From the NCBI RefSeq assembly GCF_900120195.1, contig NZ_LT635539.1, positions 2,088,677 through 2,152,676 of the forward strand: DNA of 64,000 bases, written 5' to 3'. The DNA is from Blautia sp. Marseille-P3087. Its GTDB lineage: Bacteria; Bacillota; Clostridia; Lachnospirales; Lachnospiraceae. A model generated the notes under the pieces. The model made no database searches. It was not told the origin of the DNA and saw only the letters and a list, made by a program, of their open reading frames with translations. Positions within the stretch are counted from its first letter, which is position 1. Each line of letters begins with the position of its first letter. Shown piece by piece: positions 18,315 to 27,448 of the stretch. Both the position numbers and the translations under genes were made by a program.

Positions 18315-19292
18315 TTATTTATTTTGATAGTTGATTCGTTCTCCTTGAATTACTGGATAACAAATCATTTTATCACTATCCAGATTTTCTACATGCATAT
18401 CTACTGCACTGATCTGATGGTTTTCATAAGTATTGTAATAATAAATACCTTTTGTAACATTACAACACGACGTATACAATGTGATTTCATATTTTCCATC
18501 CGCTACTTCGCAACATCCTCGTTGCTGATCCACAGATCCGAGAATGTGGAAGAATTGGCTAACGCTTTCTTCCTCTGATTCACCTGAAATTGCATTTACC
18601 TTTGTAAAAGCTACACGTACAAAGCGAGAGGAAGATGAGAGATCTCCCGGAAGACCTAATCCTCCCATACCTCTACTATATGCATCAAGAGCCAAATTTT
18701 CGCAGAAAGTATTTCTGGGCTGTTTAGGAGATAAATACATATAATTATTTAGTTGAAACATCTGCTGTGGAAATGGCGGATTATTCGTAAGCACTCCTAC
18801 TGGATTGTCATAAATATGCAAACCATCTGACATAGATTCTACCGTAATTGACTCATTCTCATCAGAAATGATCCAGTGTAATTGTGCTAATGGTAATTGC
18901 TCGCTGAAAGGAGTATTAACAATATTAATTCGTTCAAGAAGCTCGCGAACTTCAACTAAAGAAGAACACTGACTTAAAATCCACGGAATAAATTCAAACT
19001 GTGCAATATTTTCCACATCTGGCTTAATCGCGGCATAAACAGCATTTCCGACAAAATTCAGTCCTGCCATTGCCACTCCTTTTTCATTCATAGCATCATA
19101 ATACAAAGGATAATCTTCTGCAACATGAGCCATTCCAATAATTGCATAATGATTTTTCATATCGCCAACATGGCGAAAATTAAACGCATAATTACGTGGT
19201 GTAATTACTATCTGATCACCATAAGAGAATTCATAATCGAGGGTTCGTCCAAAGTAAAAATCTTTTGTTTTATAAGTTGCTGCTGTACACAT
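18315..19292 (-). CDS. bsh: Bile salt hydrolase (choloylglycine hydrolase family)
   Basis: The 325-residue Ntn-hydrolase begins Met-Cys, so C2 becomes the N-terminal nucleophile. Other active-site positions of the family are present: R16 and D19 (FGRTLDY), N79 (AGLNF), N170 (LTNNPPF) and R223 (SSSRFVR). All match the spacing known for the Clostridium enzyme within a few residues. It cleaves the amide of glycine- or taurine-conjugated bile acids. Penicillin V acylase is the alternative in this family, but the LTNNPPF and GLGLPGDLSS segments favour bile salt hydrolase. Confidence 0.92.
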   Translation of the reverse strand: MCTAATYKTKDFYFGRTLDYEFSYGDQIVITPRNYAFNFRHVGDMKNHYAIIGMAHVAEDYPLYYDAMNEKGVAMAGLNFVGNAVYAAIKPDVENIAQFEFIPWILSQCSSLVEVRELLERINIVNTPFSEQLPLAQLHWIISDENESITVESMSDGLHIYDNPVGVLTNNPPFPQQMFQLNNYMYLSPKQPRNTFCENLALDAYSRGMGGLGLPGDLSSSSRFVRVAFTKVNAISGESEEESVSQFFHILGSVDQQRGCCEVADGKYEITLYTSCCNVTKGIYYYNTYENHQISAVDMHVENLDSDKMICYPVIQGERINYQNK

Positions 19293-19427
19293 GATCGTTT
19301 ATCCTCCTAAATAGATTGAAATATGTCAATGAGTTTTTTTCTTGAACAATATTATAGCACAATTCTTTTATTTTGTTCCAACTTCATACATGATCATAAC
19401 ATGTAAACTTTAAACTATTTTCCTAGA

Positions 19428-19826
19428 TTATTTCTCCATCAGTTTTTCAAACCAGGTATCCATAGCTAGGATGAATTGACCTACGTCTGGCAATTCTTGC
19501 AGCATTTCGTTTAGGGTTTTGTGCTTCACATATTTCTGCACATACACCCAACAGGCAACGCTACTGGCTTCTGATACAATGTCAGCTATGGTTTGGCGCA
19601 TAAGCTCTTCAAATTCAGCAATTTCTTCTTTCGGAACAACATCATACAGTGTTGGTGCCTGATGACTTATTTTTACTCCATTTTCATTTGCATCTTTAAG
19701 CAGATTCTTAACTTTTTCTCTTGAATCCTCCGGTACTTTCATGTATTCCCACATAAATGCTACCACATCGGCTGGTGTGTCTTTTTTAAGTGGTGGTAGC
19801 TGAATATAATCATTGTTTTCGCTCAT
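19428..19826 (-). CDS. Small protein, IQLPxLK family, copy 1
   Basis: The ATG at 19826 lies eight bases past GAGGAGG and gives 132 residues. It begins with a conserved IQLPPLKKD segment and is mostly helical, with a central E-E-x-M-R-Q-T-I-A-D-I-V motif and a C-terminal WFEKLMEK. A diverged copy lies at 27010-27438, in the same place after a small membrane protein. I do not recognise a named family. Its position at the end of a partition/replication module suggests a role in that element. Confidence 0.7.
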   Translation of the reverse strand: MSENNDYIQLPPLKKDTPADVVAFMWEYMKVPEDSREKVKNLLKDANENGVKISHQAPTLYDVVPKEEIAEFEELMRQTIADIVSEASSVACWVYVQKYVKHKTLNEMLQELPDVGQFILAMDTWFEKLMEK

Positions 19827-19839
19827 TTTCATATCCTCC

Positions 19840-20142
19840 TCACGATATAATAAAATCAATAATACGTTCTCTTGTCATGTCCAGTACAGTATCTACGAAC
19901 ACTCCTGCAAACAGGATCAGATGCAGAATTACACTCAGCGCAAACAGAAATGCAACCTGTACCCAGTCATGGTAACAGTATGCAGTCGCTATAATCAACA
20001 TAGTGAATATAAACCCAAGAATCCCTCTGGCAACCGCATAAGTCTGTACTGTCATCTTCACTGCCAGGCCGATCACAAAAAGGATCAGCCATACTGGCAG
20101 TAATAATATTTTCCCAGCAAATTTTAAAATAAACATGTGCAC
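19840..20142 (-). CDS. Small membrane protein, copy 1
   Basis: The 100-residue protein has three to four hydrophobic helices and begins with the conserved FAGKILLLPVWLI segment shared with the copy at 27449-27745. It overlaps the next small gene in its 5' part and follows the chimeric parA by three bases. It is probably an element-borne membrane protein of unknown role. The same neighbour order in both modules supports a real gene. Confidence 0.75.
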   Translation of the reverse strand: MHMFILKFAGKILLLPVWLILFVIGLAVKMTVQTYAVARGILGFIFTMLIIATAYCYHDWVQVAFLFALSVILHLILFAGVFVDTVLDMTRERIIDFIIS

Positions 20143-20145
20143 CTC

Positions 20146-20889
20146 CTATCTTACCAGTCCTGGCATATCATGGTTCACCTCTGCCTGATAATACCCGTTC
20201 ATCGTAGACGGTGCATTAAACAGGGCTGCTAATAAATATTTCTTGATGTTCTTCACTTTGGTGGTGTTACCACGCATACAGTGTAAGACATCCCTTGCGT
20301 AATTGGTTCTGAAATCTACCATAGTCAGGAGAATACCCTCAATCGCCAGTTTTCGGTTCAGTCTTTTCTTTACTGTAAGAATAGTCTTGATCAGCTGTTG
20401 AAGTCCTTTAACAGGCAGATATGCGGCCTGTACAGGTATCAGCACAGAATCAGAGGAGACCAGTGCATTGATTGTCATCATACCAAGGCTTGGCATACAG
20501 TCGATCAGGATATAATCGTATCGGCATCTTATCGCATCGATATATTCCTTCATGATCATTTCTCTGCTCATAACATTTCCCATCGTTACTTCCAGGGCAG
20601 AAAGCTCAATATTTGCCGGAAGTAAATCTACATTTTCCTGGTGATGTAAGATACCATCTTTCAAGGAGATTTCTTCTTCATTGATGACATCCATCATGAT
20701 CGTTGCCAGTGTAATGCGAAGATCATCCGGTTCCTCATATCCAAGACTTGCTGTTAAACTTCCCTGTGGATCCGCGTCGATCAGCAACACTTTCTTACCT
20801 TCTCGTGCCAGTCCAATGCCTACATTTACGGTTGTGGTGGTCTTTCCAACGCCGCCTTTCTGGTTTACTACGGATATAACTTTACACAT
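20146..20889 (-). CDS. Chimeric ParA fused to a RepA_N initiator C-terminus
   Basis: The ATG at 20889 follows AAAGGAGG and gives 247 residues. Residues 1 to about 200 are a ParA ATPase with deviant Walker A (KGGVGKTTTT), DADPQGS and the IDCMPSLG switch. After NYARDV the sequence changes to CMRGNTTKVKNIKKYLLAALF and ends like the RepA_N/DUF6017 protein at 27757-28731. The join is in frame near 20285-20300. It looks like a deletion between parA and the initiator gene that removed a parB. It lacks the normal ParA C-terminus, so activity is doubtful. Confidence 0.85.
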   Translation of the reverse strand: MCKVISVVNQKGGVGKTTTTVNVGIGLAREGKKVLLIDADPQGSLTASLGYEEPDDLRITLATIMMDVINEEEISLKDGILHHQENVDLLPANIELSALEVTMGNVMSREMIMKEYIDAIRCRYDYILIDCMPSLGMMTINALVSSDSVLIPVQAAYLPVKGLQQLIKTILTVKKRLNRKLAIEGILLTMVDFRTNYARDVLHCMRGNTTKVKNIKKYLLAALFNAPSTMNGYYQAEVNHDMPGLVR

Positions 20890-20903
20890 GATTTCTTCCT
20901 CCT

Positions 20904-21149
20904 TTAACTTTCCCATGATTCTTTTTTCCATAATTTCAACAATGCCAGTATTTCCCGCTTCATCATTGCCGGTGTATAGGAATTTGGAAAATACTTGTGT
21001 AACTGCTCATTAGTAAATGCTACTCTTGTGATCTCACCCTTTTTAACTTCACACATGATTTCTTCCATCTTTTCCAGTGATAACTGTTTTTCTTTACTCA
21101 GCTACTTTATCCGCTGAGCCTGTGAGAGTGACGGAATCGCTTGTGCATC
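20904..21149 (-). pseudogene. parB remnant (C-terminal part)
   Basis: In one minus frame the sequence reads DAQAIPSLSQAQRIK, a TAG stop, then LSKEKQLSLEKMEEIM and VKKGEITRVAFTNEQLHKYF. It is clearly related to the end of the ParB-like protein at 30419-31303. The N-terminal domain is absent, and there is an internal stop and a frame break next to the ssb end. It is therefore a decayed gene preceding the chimeric parA. Confidence 0.75.
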
Positions 21150-21185
21150 AGTTCTTTATCTACCTGATTCATTTTGCCCTCTTTA

Positions 21186-21593
21186 TCAAAACGGTAATTC
21201 TTCTCCATATCCATCCGGGATATGCTGAAACCCATCTGCATCTGCTTCTGGAAAAGGTATCGGAGTGTTCCCACTAGCATCTTTTCCGTCAGCGAATTCC
21301 AGTCGGCTTGCAGTTACCTCTGTGGTATAGACCGTTTTATCTGTTTCCTTATCTTTATAGCTTCCGATCATCAGCTCACCAAGAATTGCAACACGCTTTC
21401 CTTTTGTCAGGTAATCCCTTGCGAAATCTGCCTGTTTTCCAAAAGTTGTAATTTTAATATAATTGACACCTTTATTAAAATTTCTCGGCACAGCCAGATA
21501 AAATGATGCAATATGATACTTTCCTTTTTCTGTCTCGACTTCACTATAACTGGGATCTCTCACCAGACGTCCAATAAGTACAACCATATTCAT
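21186..21593 (-). CDS. ssb: Single-stranded DNA-binding protein
   Basis: The 135-residue OB-fold protein begins MNMVVLIGRLVRDPSYS and contains the strand pair VNYIKITTFGKQAD and the GKRVAILGEL segment. It ends in an acidic tail with the partner-binding EELPF tip. It is shorter than housekeeping SSB (about 150-180) and typical of plasmid or phage copies. It lies upstream of the decayed partition module and is probably part of that element. Confidence 0.9.
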   Translation of the reverse strand: MNMVVLIGRLVRDPSYSEVETEKGKYHIASFYLAVPRNFNKGVNYIKITTFGKQADFARDYLTKGKRVAILGELMIGSYKDKETDKTVYTTEVTASRLEFADGKDASGNTPIPFPEADADGFQHIPDGYGEELPF

Positions 21594-22140
21594 CCATCCT
21601 TCCCCCCTTTCTTACTCTATTTGCTGCCTTACTGGCAACACAAGAGTACGGCAGATCAGATACGAAATAAAAACCAATCTGCCGCACAGCTTCTATTGTC
21701 AGCAGCCCTGGCGATAACCAGGGCTGTCATCATTTCAGAAAACAGTGCTAGATTGTCTTTTCACATGTGTAACCCATTTCAGGGTTCACCCAATCCGTTC
21801 ACGCCATTGCAGGCAGTCTCAGCCATATCGTGTATGGTCTTCAGATTCCTCACTTTATCTGACCGGCATCATCGGGAGTATCATTATTGATCCGCAGCTT
21901 TCCATAGAAAAGCCATATGCAGACCCCTGTTTCTATTATCCTTACGGACTATCCGGAACTCTCTACAGCAGCTCCGGCGAATTGGCAAGCTCATTAAGTT
22001 GTCATTGTACGCAAGCTGCCACGACTTAAATGATGGTGTGACCTGCTCAATTCCTAAATACAAAAGGTGGGGATTTAGTTAAGAATCTTTTTGAAAAAAT
22101 TTTTGATACAATTTTCAGAACTGTAAAAGTCAAAAAAATA
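21594..22140. other. Non-coding stretch upstream of ssb
   Basis: No convincing gene on either strand. The clearest structure is a GC-rich hairpin at 21703-21726 (CAGCCCTGG/CCAGGGCTG, 6-base loop). The right part ends where the IS1182-type element begins. It probably holds the ssb promoter and decayed element DNA. Confidence 0.45.
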
Positions 22141-22171
22141 GGGGCTGTCGGGAAATAGATAGTTCCAAAGC

Positions 22172-22208
22172 AGAGAGGGTATGGCTCACAACGAGTCATA
22201 CCCTCTCT
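22172..22208. terminator. Hairpin at the IS left end
   Basis: AGAGAGGGTATG and CATACCCTCTCT form a perfect 12-bp stem between the left end and the transposase. Such hairpins shield transposase genes from outside transcription; that role is inferred. Confidence 0.6.
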
Positions 22209-22282
22209 GAATTTATCTGAAAAAAGAAAAAAGATGGCTAACGACAACCATCTTTCTCTCCGTTACATGTTATAATGTAACT

Positions 22283-23855
22283 ATGCTAACAACTAATTAT
22301 TATAACGATTTTTTTGAGTTTGGGCAACAGAAAATTAACTTTAGTTTCTTCGAATTGAGTTTACCTGACGACGATCCAGTCTATACCCTGAAAAAAGTGA
22401 TGGAGGAATTAGATTTTTCTGGCTTGTTAGCCAATTGTTCAGATAAGGGAAGAACCGGGTACAACCCAATTATGATGTATGCTGTAGTTACCTATGCAAA
22501 TATGCGGGGAATACGTTCTGTTGACTGTATTGTTGATCTGTGTGAAAGAGACCATGCTTTTATCTGGCTGACGCGCGGACAAAAACCGAAACGTGATGCT
22601 TTTTATGACTTTAAAAACAGGAAGCTGACATCTGATGTCCTGGATGACCTGAATTACCAGTTTATGCGGCGGCTGCAGAAAGAAGGGCTGGTCACATTAA
22701 AAGAACTTTTTATTGACGGTACAAAGATAGAGGCAAATGCGAACCGTTATACTTTTGTATGGCGTGGAAGCATCAATTATCATCTGGCAGGACTTCTGGA
22801 CTCTATCGACCAGCTTTTTGAAAAATATAATTCTTTTTTGCAGGAGAATGATTATGGAACAAAGTACGAGCTGGGAAATGCACAGATGTTTGTGATCGAA
22901 GGGATGGATAAAGTCCGGGAAGTGATCGAAAAGAACAGAAAACGAAAGCTTGTAAAACATAAAAAGCTTTCAAATAACCGTATTATAGAGATCGATAACT
23001 GTTCACCGCTTGAAATACGGAAACTCCAGAACAATCTCACGATGATCGCAGACAACGAGGAAATCGAATTCGTTTACGGAAAAGTAAAAAGAAAACCTGC
23101 ACTTCAACAGCTGCATGAGGAACTGGAACAATGCGAAAAACGACTGATGGAATATAAAGAATGCTTTGAGATCATGGGAAAAAACAGAAACAGTTATTCC
23201 AAAACAGATCTGGAAGCGACTTTTATGCGTATGAAAGAAGATCACATGCTGAACGGACAGTTAAAGCCAGCATATAATGTTCAGATCGCGGTAGAGAATT
23301 ATTATATCGTACATGGATATGTAAGCAGCGACCGCACCGATTATAATACCCTGATCCCGGTCCTTGAAAAACATAAGACTGCTTTCGGGAGTATTCTGGA
23401 AGAAGTAACTGCGGACAGCGGGTACTGTAGTGAAAAAAATCTGCTTTATTTAAAACGGAATGAAATATCCAGTTATATAAAACTTTGAGGTATATGGTTG
23501 TGCAGACTGCAGCGGATGTGAACATAAAGCGCGCTGTCTGTATAAGTATGATGCGGAGAAAGATGCCGAAAAGAACAAAGTCATGAAGATCAATGAACAA
23601 TGGGAGGAACTGAAAGAAAGATCGCATGCCAATATCCAGAGTGAACGCGGGATCCTGAAACGCCAGACACATTCCATTCAGACGGAAGGACATTTTGGAG
23701 ATATAAAGGAAAATGAGAACTTCCGGCGTTTTAATTACCGTTCGGCAGATAAGGTATATAAAGAATTCATGCTGTATGCTATTGGAAGAAATATAAATAA
23801 ATATCATCGTTTTTTATACGAAAAACTGAGAAAATTTGAAGGAAAAACTGCCTAG
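22283..23855 (+). pseudogene. IS1182-type transposase, internal deletion and frameshift
   Basis: The first 401 codons encode the N-terminal domain and the start of the DDE catalytic domain (VTADSGYCSEKN), stopping at 23488. The protein resumes in the next frame at FEVYGCADCSGCEHKARC and continues to 23855 with the C-terminal EGHFGDIKENENFRRFNYR region. The joint (CTTTGAGG) indicates loss of roughly 60-80 codons plus a frame change. The element cannot transpose by itself. Confidence 0.85.
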
Positions 23856-23925
23856 AAAAAAATGCGGCTGAAAAAATCCAAACAAGGATTTTTTGCGGCC
23901 AAAAACAGAAAGTATTTATCAAAAT

Positions 23926-23983
23926 AAAAATATCCTGAACAAGTTGCAGAGCCAGAAAGCTCTGTAACTGTCAGGATATTTTT
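23926..23983. terminator. Terminator inside the IS right end
   Basis: AAAAATATCCTGA pairs with TCAGGATATTTTT, and an inner stem forms from GTTGCAGAG and CTCTGTAAC. It lies between the transposase end and the right IS end. Confidence 0.75.
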
Positions 23984-24038
23984 GTTTGGTGCTGTCAGCT
24001 CTAAAAAACGTTATTTACCGACAGCTCCCTGTTTTGTT

Positions 24039-25379
24039 TTAATGATATTTATGCATCCGTACATAATAGCTGATACATAAGATCACAGTGGCTCCGCTCC
24101 ATGCTGCAATCTCTGCAAAGAAAATACCGTCCTGTCCGATAAAATGGGGAAGGATCAGTGCAGCACTGATACGCATGACAAATTCAGCCATACCACTTAC
24201 CATAGGCATTAAGGTATCTCCCAGCCCCTGAAGTACAGATCTGTACACGTACAGGAAGTACAAAACCCAGAGCATGGCAGCCATAATAGAAAGGTATTTA
24301 AAAGCAATTGCCAATACCTGCTGTGTCTGCTGCGGTTCACCTGAGATGAAAAGTGAGAGAATATTTTTTCCAAATAAAAACATGGCAGCAGAAATGATCA
24401 GTGAGGTAAGCAGGGAAAGCAGCATACTGCTGCGGACGCCTTTTCTGATCCTGTCAATCTTTCCGGCTCCCAGATTCTGACCCACATAGGTAACGATGGC
24501 ATATCCATAGGAAATAGCAGCCATTTCCAGCAGACCATAAAGCTTGTTTGTAGCTGTAAATCCTGCTACAAAAAGGAAACCGTAGCCATTGATCACATAC
24601 TGGACTACCAGACCGCCCACACCGATGATGATATTCTGAAATACAACAGGAATACCAAGCTTCATCAGGCGGGCATTCATACCGGAGGCAGGCATAAAAT
24701 CTGCTCTGGTCAGATGAACGATATCAATTCTGCGTAAAATCAGGAAACAGTAAACAGCGGAGAAGCTCTGTGCAATCACAGTTGCGATTGCTGCTCCTGC
24801 CACACCCCATCCGAAGCCTGCCACAAAAAGGATGTCCAGTGAGACATTCAGCACAGATGCGATGATCATTGCGGTCAGCGGTGTTTTACTGTTTCCCATA
24901 GCCCTTAGAGCAGAGGCAAACATATTATAGGCTGCTGTGGCGGGGATTCCACAGAAAATGATGCGCAGATATAACAGAGACATTCCGATAATATTGGAAG
25001 GTGTATGCAGCCCTGTTAATACCAGCGAAGCAAATGACTGGCTGAGAATCAATACTCCGGCTGCGATGAATGCGGTCAGCCGGTAACTGTGAGCCAGAGA
25101 TTTACGCAGATTTTCGAAATCCTTTGCCCCATAATACTGGGAGAGTTGAATAGAAAATCCCTGAGTGAGTCCTGTGGATATTCCTGTGACAACCCACATC
25201 AGAAAGTCAACAGCACCCAGTGCGGCAAGAGCCTCCACACCTGCAACCTGACCAACAACCATGGTATCCACCATTGTATAAAGCTGCTGACAGATATTTC
25301 CCAGCATCAGGGGAATTGCAAAAAGAATAATCAACCGTCCCGGTGAACCGGAGGTCATATCCTGAATCTTGGTTTTCAT
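24039..25379 (-). CDS. MATE family efflux protein
   Basis: The ATG at 25379 follows GGAAAGGAAC, giving 446 residues. It has 12 predicted helices in two halves, including LIILFAIPLMLGNICQQLYTMVDTMVVG near the start and ATNKLYGLLEMAAISYGYA in the second half, which is typical of NorM/DinF-like MATE proteins. Its stop lies 11 bases from the right IS end. It diverges from a second MATE gene at 25652, and the two are only distantly alike. Confidence 0.92.
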   Translation of the reverse strand: MKTKIQDMTSGSPGRLIILFAIPLMLGNICQQLYTMVDTMVVGQVAGVEALAALGAVDFLMWVVTGISTGLTQGFSIQLSQYYGAKDFENLRKSLAHSYRLTAFIAAGVLILSQSFASLVLTGLHTPSNIIGMSLLYLRIIFCGIPATAAYNMFASALRAMGNSKTPLTAMIIASVLNVSLDILFVAGFGWGVAGAAIATVIAQSFSAVYCFLILRRIDIVHLTRADFMPASGMNARLMKLGIPVVFQNIIIGVGGLVVQYVINGYGFLFVAGFTATNKLYGLLEMAAISYGYAIVTYVGQNLGAGKIDRIRKGVRSSMLLSLLTSLIISAAMFLFGKNILSLFISGEPQQTQQVLAIAFKYLSIMAAMLWVLYFLYVYRSVLQGLGDTLMPMVSGMAEFVMRISAALILPHFIGQDGIFFAEIAAWSGATVILCISYYVRMHKYH

Positions 25380-25651
25380 TAGTATAAAAGTTCCTTTCCG
25401 GAGCATATTTGAAAAAGTTTAGAAATGATTATTCGAATATGCCCTGATATTTACATTGATAATTTTACATCATTAACGTGAAAAATGAAATATAATATAT
25501 CATCAGAATGATATAAATTTATCAATACCTGCTATAAGCAGCATGTTGTTGAAATTATTATGCATAGCGCCTGAGAGGAGTTTTTGATTGCTATTTTTTA
25601 AAATACAGATATATAATAGAAGGCAAGTCTTTACGGAAGGAGACATGAATT

Positions 25652-26962
25652 ATGCTGAAAAGATTCACTAAATATGTAACCCAGAGTGTTGCCGGAATGA
25701 TCGGGATTTCCGTTTATGTTCTGGCAGATACTTTCTTTATATCTGTATATTCCGGTGCTGACGGACTGGCAGTTCTCAATTTGATCCTGCCGGTTTATGG
25801 ACTGATCTATGCGATTGGGGCTATGATCGGGATTGGTTCCGCTACCAGGTATGCCATAAGCAGGGCAAAAGGAGAAAATACAGAACATTATTTCGTACAG
25901 TCAGTAACCTGGAGCATACTGGTTGCAGTTCCATTTATGCTGATCGGAATTTTTATTCCGGACAAAGCATTGGCTTTGCTGGGTGCAGATGCCGGACTGA
26001 TCGGACTTGGACGAAACTATGTGAGAATTATTCTGATCGCAACACCATTCTTCATGTCAAATTATACATTTACTGCATTTGCCAGAAACGATGGGGCGCC
26101 TTCTATTGCAATGATCGGTTCCATCAGTGGAAGTATCTTTAACATTATATTTGATTATATATTCATGTTCCCAGTCGGTCTGGGATTTTCCGGAGCCGGA
26201 CTGGCTACTGCAATCTGTCCGATCGTAACAATGAGCGTCTGTACCATACACTACAGAAGTAGCAGAAACCATGTAGGATTCCATTGGAAAAAACCGTCAT
26301 TCAGACACCTGATTTCCTGCTGTCAGCTAGGAGTTTCCGCATTCGTCGGTGAACTGTCTTCCGGTGTGATCGCTATTGTATTTAACTTCCTGATCCTGGG
26401 AATTGCAGGAAATGTAGGTGTAGCAGCCTATGGAGTTGTGGCAAACCTTTCTATCGTGGCATTTGCAATCTTCAACGGTCTGGCCCAGGGCGCACAGCCT
26501 CTGATCAGTGAAAGCTACGGAAAAGGTCAGCCTACTCAGGTAAAAAAACTTCTGAAATGGAGCCTGCTCGTATGTCTTGCCGTAGAAGCATTGATCCAAT
26601 TGATCATCTGGACAGCAACTGACCCGCTAATCAGCATTTTCAACAGTGAAAACAATGTTCAGTTATTGAATTATGCACATACAGGACTGCGTCTGTATTT
26701 CCTTGGATTTATAGTTGCAGGAATCAATGTTGTACTGGTGGCATATTTCTCAGCAGTAGATGAACCGAAAATCGCGATTGTGGGATCATTCCTGAGAGGA
26801 ATTGTTGCTATTGTTATCTGCGCAGTTATACTTGCGAAATTATTCGGATTAAATGGAATCTGGATCTCTCTTCTTGCAGCGGAGACAGTTACGTTTCTGA
26901 CGATTCTGTTTCTGGCATATAAAGACAGAAGAAAAAGAATGGGGCTGTCGGGAAATATGTAA
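25652..26962 (+). CDS. MATE family efflux protein with IS-derived last residues
   Basis: The 436-residue polytopic protein has MATE segments (VTQSVAGMIGISVYVLADTFFISV and GLAQGAQPLISESYGKG). The ATG at 25652 follows GGAAGGAG. Its last residues (GLSGNM) and its stop codon come from the 46-bp IS end remnant starting at 26941. The native C-terminus was therefore truncated or replaced by a few codons. All helices appear present, so function may be kept. Confidence 0.9.
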   Translation: MLKRFTKYVTQSVAGMIGISVYVLADTFFISVYSGADGLAVLNLILPVYGLIYAIGAMIGIGSATRYAISRAKGENTEHYFVQSVTWSILVAVPFMLIGIFIPDKALALLGADAGLIGLGRNYVRIILIATPFFMSNYTFTAFARNDGAPSIAMIGSISGSIFNIIFDYIFMFPVGLGFSGAGLATAICPIVTMSVCTIHYRSSRNHVGFHWKKPSFRHLISCCQLGVSAFVGELSSGVIAIVFNFLILGIAGNVGVAAYGVVANLSIVAFAIFNGLAQGAQPLISESYGKGQPTQVKKLLKWSLLVCLAVEALIQLIIWTATDPLISIFNSENNVQLLNYAHTGLRLYFLGFIVAGINVVLVAYFSAVDEPKIAIVGSFLRGIVAIVICAVILAKLFGLNGIWISLLAAETVTFLTILFLAYKDRRKRMGLSGNM

Positions 26963-26986
26963 AAAACGTTATTTACCGACAGCTCC
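26941..26986. mobile_element. 46-bp IS1182 end-to-end remnant (MITE-like)
   Basis: The left end (GGGGCTGTCGGGAAATA) is joined almost directly to the right end (26 bases identical to 24003-24028, AAAAAACGTTATTTACCGAC...). Internal DNA is missing. It may be a deletion derivative or the trace of an excision. Confidence 0.8.
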
Positions 26987-27009
26987 ACTATTGATTGTGA
27001 TTTCCTTAA

Positions 27010-27438
27010 TTATGATGTCATAAAACTGTTTCCCTCAAATGGACTTTCGCTTCCCTCTGCGTCATCCATAAGTATATTCATTGCAATAATATATTTTGCA
27101 GCATGTGGCTGCTGGTCTATCATCTCCTCCAGAGATTCTTCCAAATCATATTTATGATAACGAACCCAACAAGCTAAGTTACAGGATTGCTGAACAATAT
27201 CACGAATCATGCTCCGCATGGTTTCTTCATATAAATGAATTGCGTCTGCATCAATCTTTTCGATATTCTCCTGTAATTGCCTGTCTGCTTCTTCTTTCCT
27301 CTGATTTAACAATTCATATTGCTCCTGATAGCGTGCTTGGTATTCCTCAGGTAATTGGATAAACGCCCATAAAGCCTTTACAACATCTGGATCCAGATCT
27401 CTTTTTAATGCAGGTAGCTGAATATATTCTTTCTCCAT
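27010..27438 (-). CDS. Small protein, IQLPxLK family, copy 2
   Basis: The 142-residue protein begins EYIQLPALKRDLDPDVV and shares with the 19428-19826 protein the MRSMIRDIVQQ and NLACWVRYHKY segments (there VACWVYVQKYV). It is mostly helical and has no recognised domain. It closes the parB-parA-parB-repA-membrane protein operon, 10 bases after the membrane protein. Function is unknown. Confidence 0.75.
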   Translation of the reverse strand: MEKEYIQLPALKRDLDPDVVKALWAFIQLPEEYQARYQEQYELLNQRKEEADRQLQENIEKIDADAIHLYEETMRSMIRDIVQQSCNLACWVRYHKYDLEESLEEMIDQQPHAAKYIIAMNILMDDAEGSESPFEGNSFMTS

Positions 27439-27448
27439 AATAGTTTCC

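Larger units (their letters stand above)
22141..24028 (+). mobile_element. IS1182-family insertion sequence, inactivated
   Basis: The ends are imperfect inverted repeats: GGGGCTGTCGGGAAATA at the left and the complement of TTATTTACCGACAGCTCC at the right. Inside are a protective hairpin at 22172-22208, a disrupted transposase and a terminator. Total length is 1888 bases, within the family's range. I see no target duplication. A 46-bp copy of just the two ends lies at 26941. Confidence 0.85.

Noticed and set aside
21745..22029. 94-residue frame upstream of the IS
   Set aside because: No ribosome site, low-complexity composition and no family resemblance.
22283..23488. Complete transposase of 401 residues
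   Set aside because: The second half of the family's protein, including the cysteine cluster and C-terminal motif, continues in another frame after the stop, so the gene is broken.
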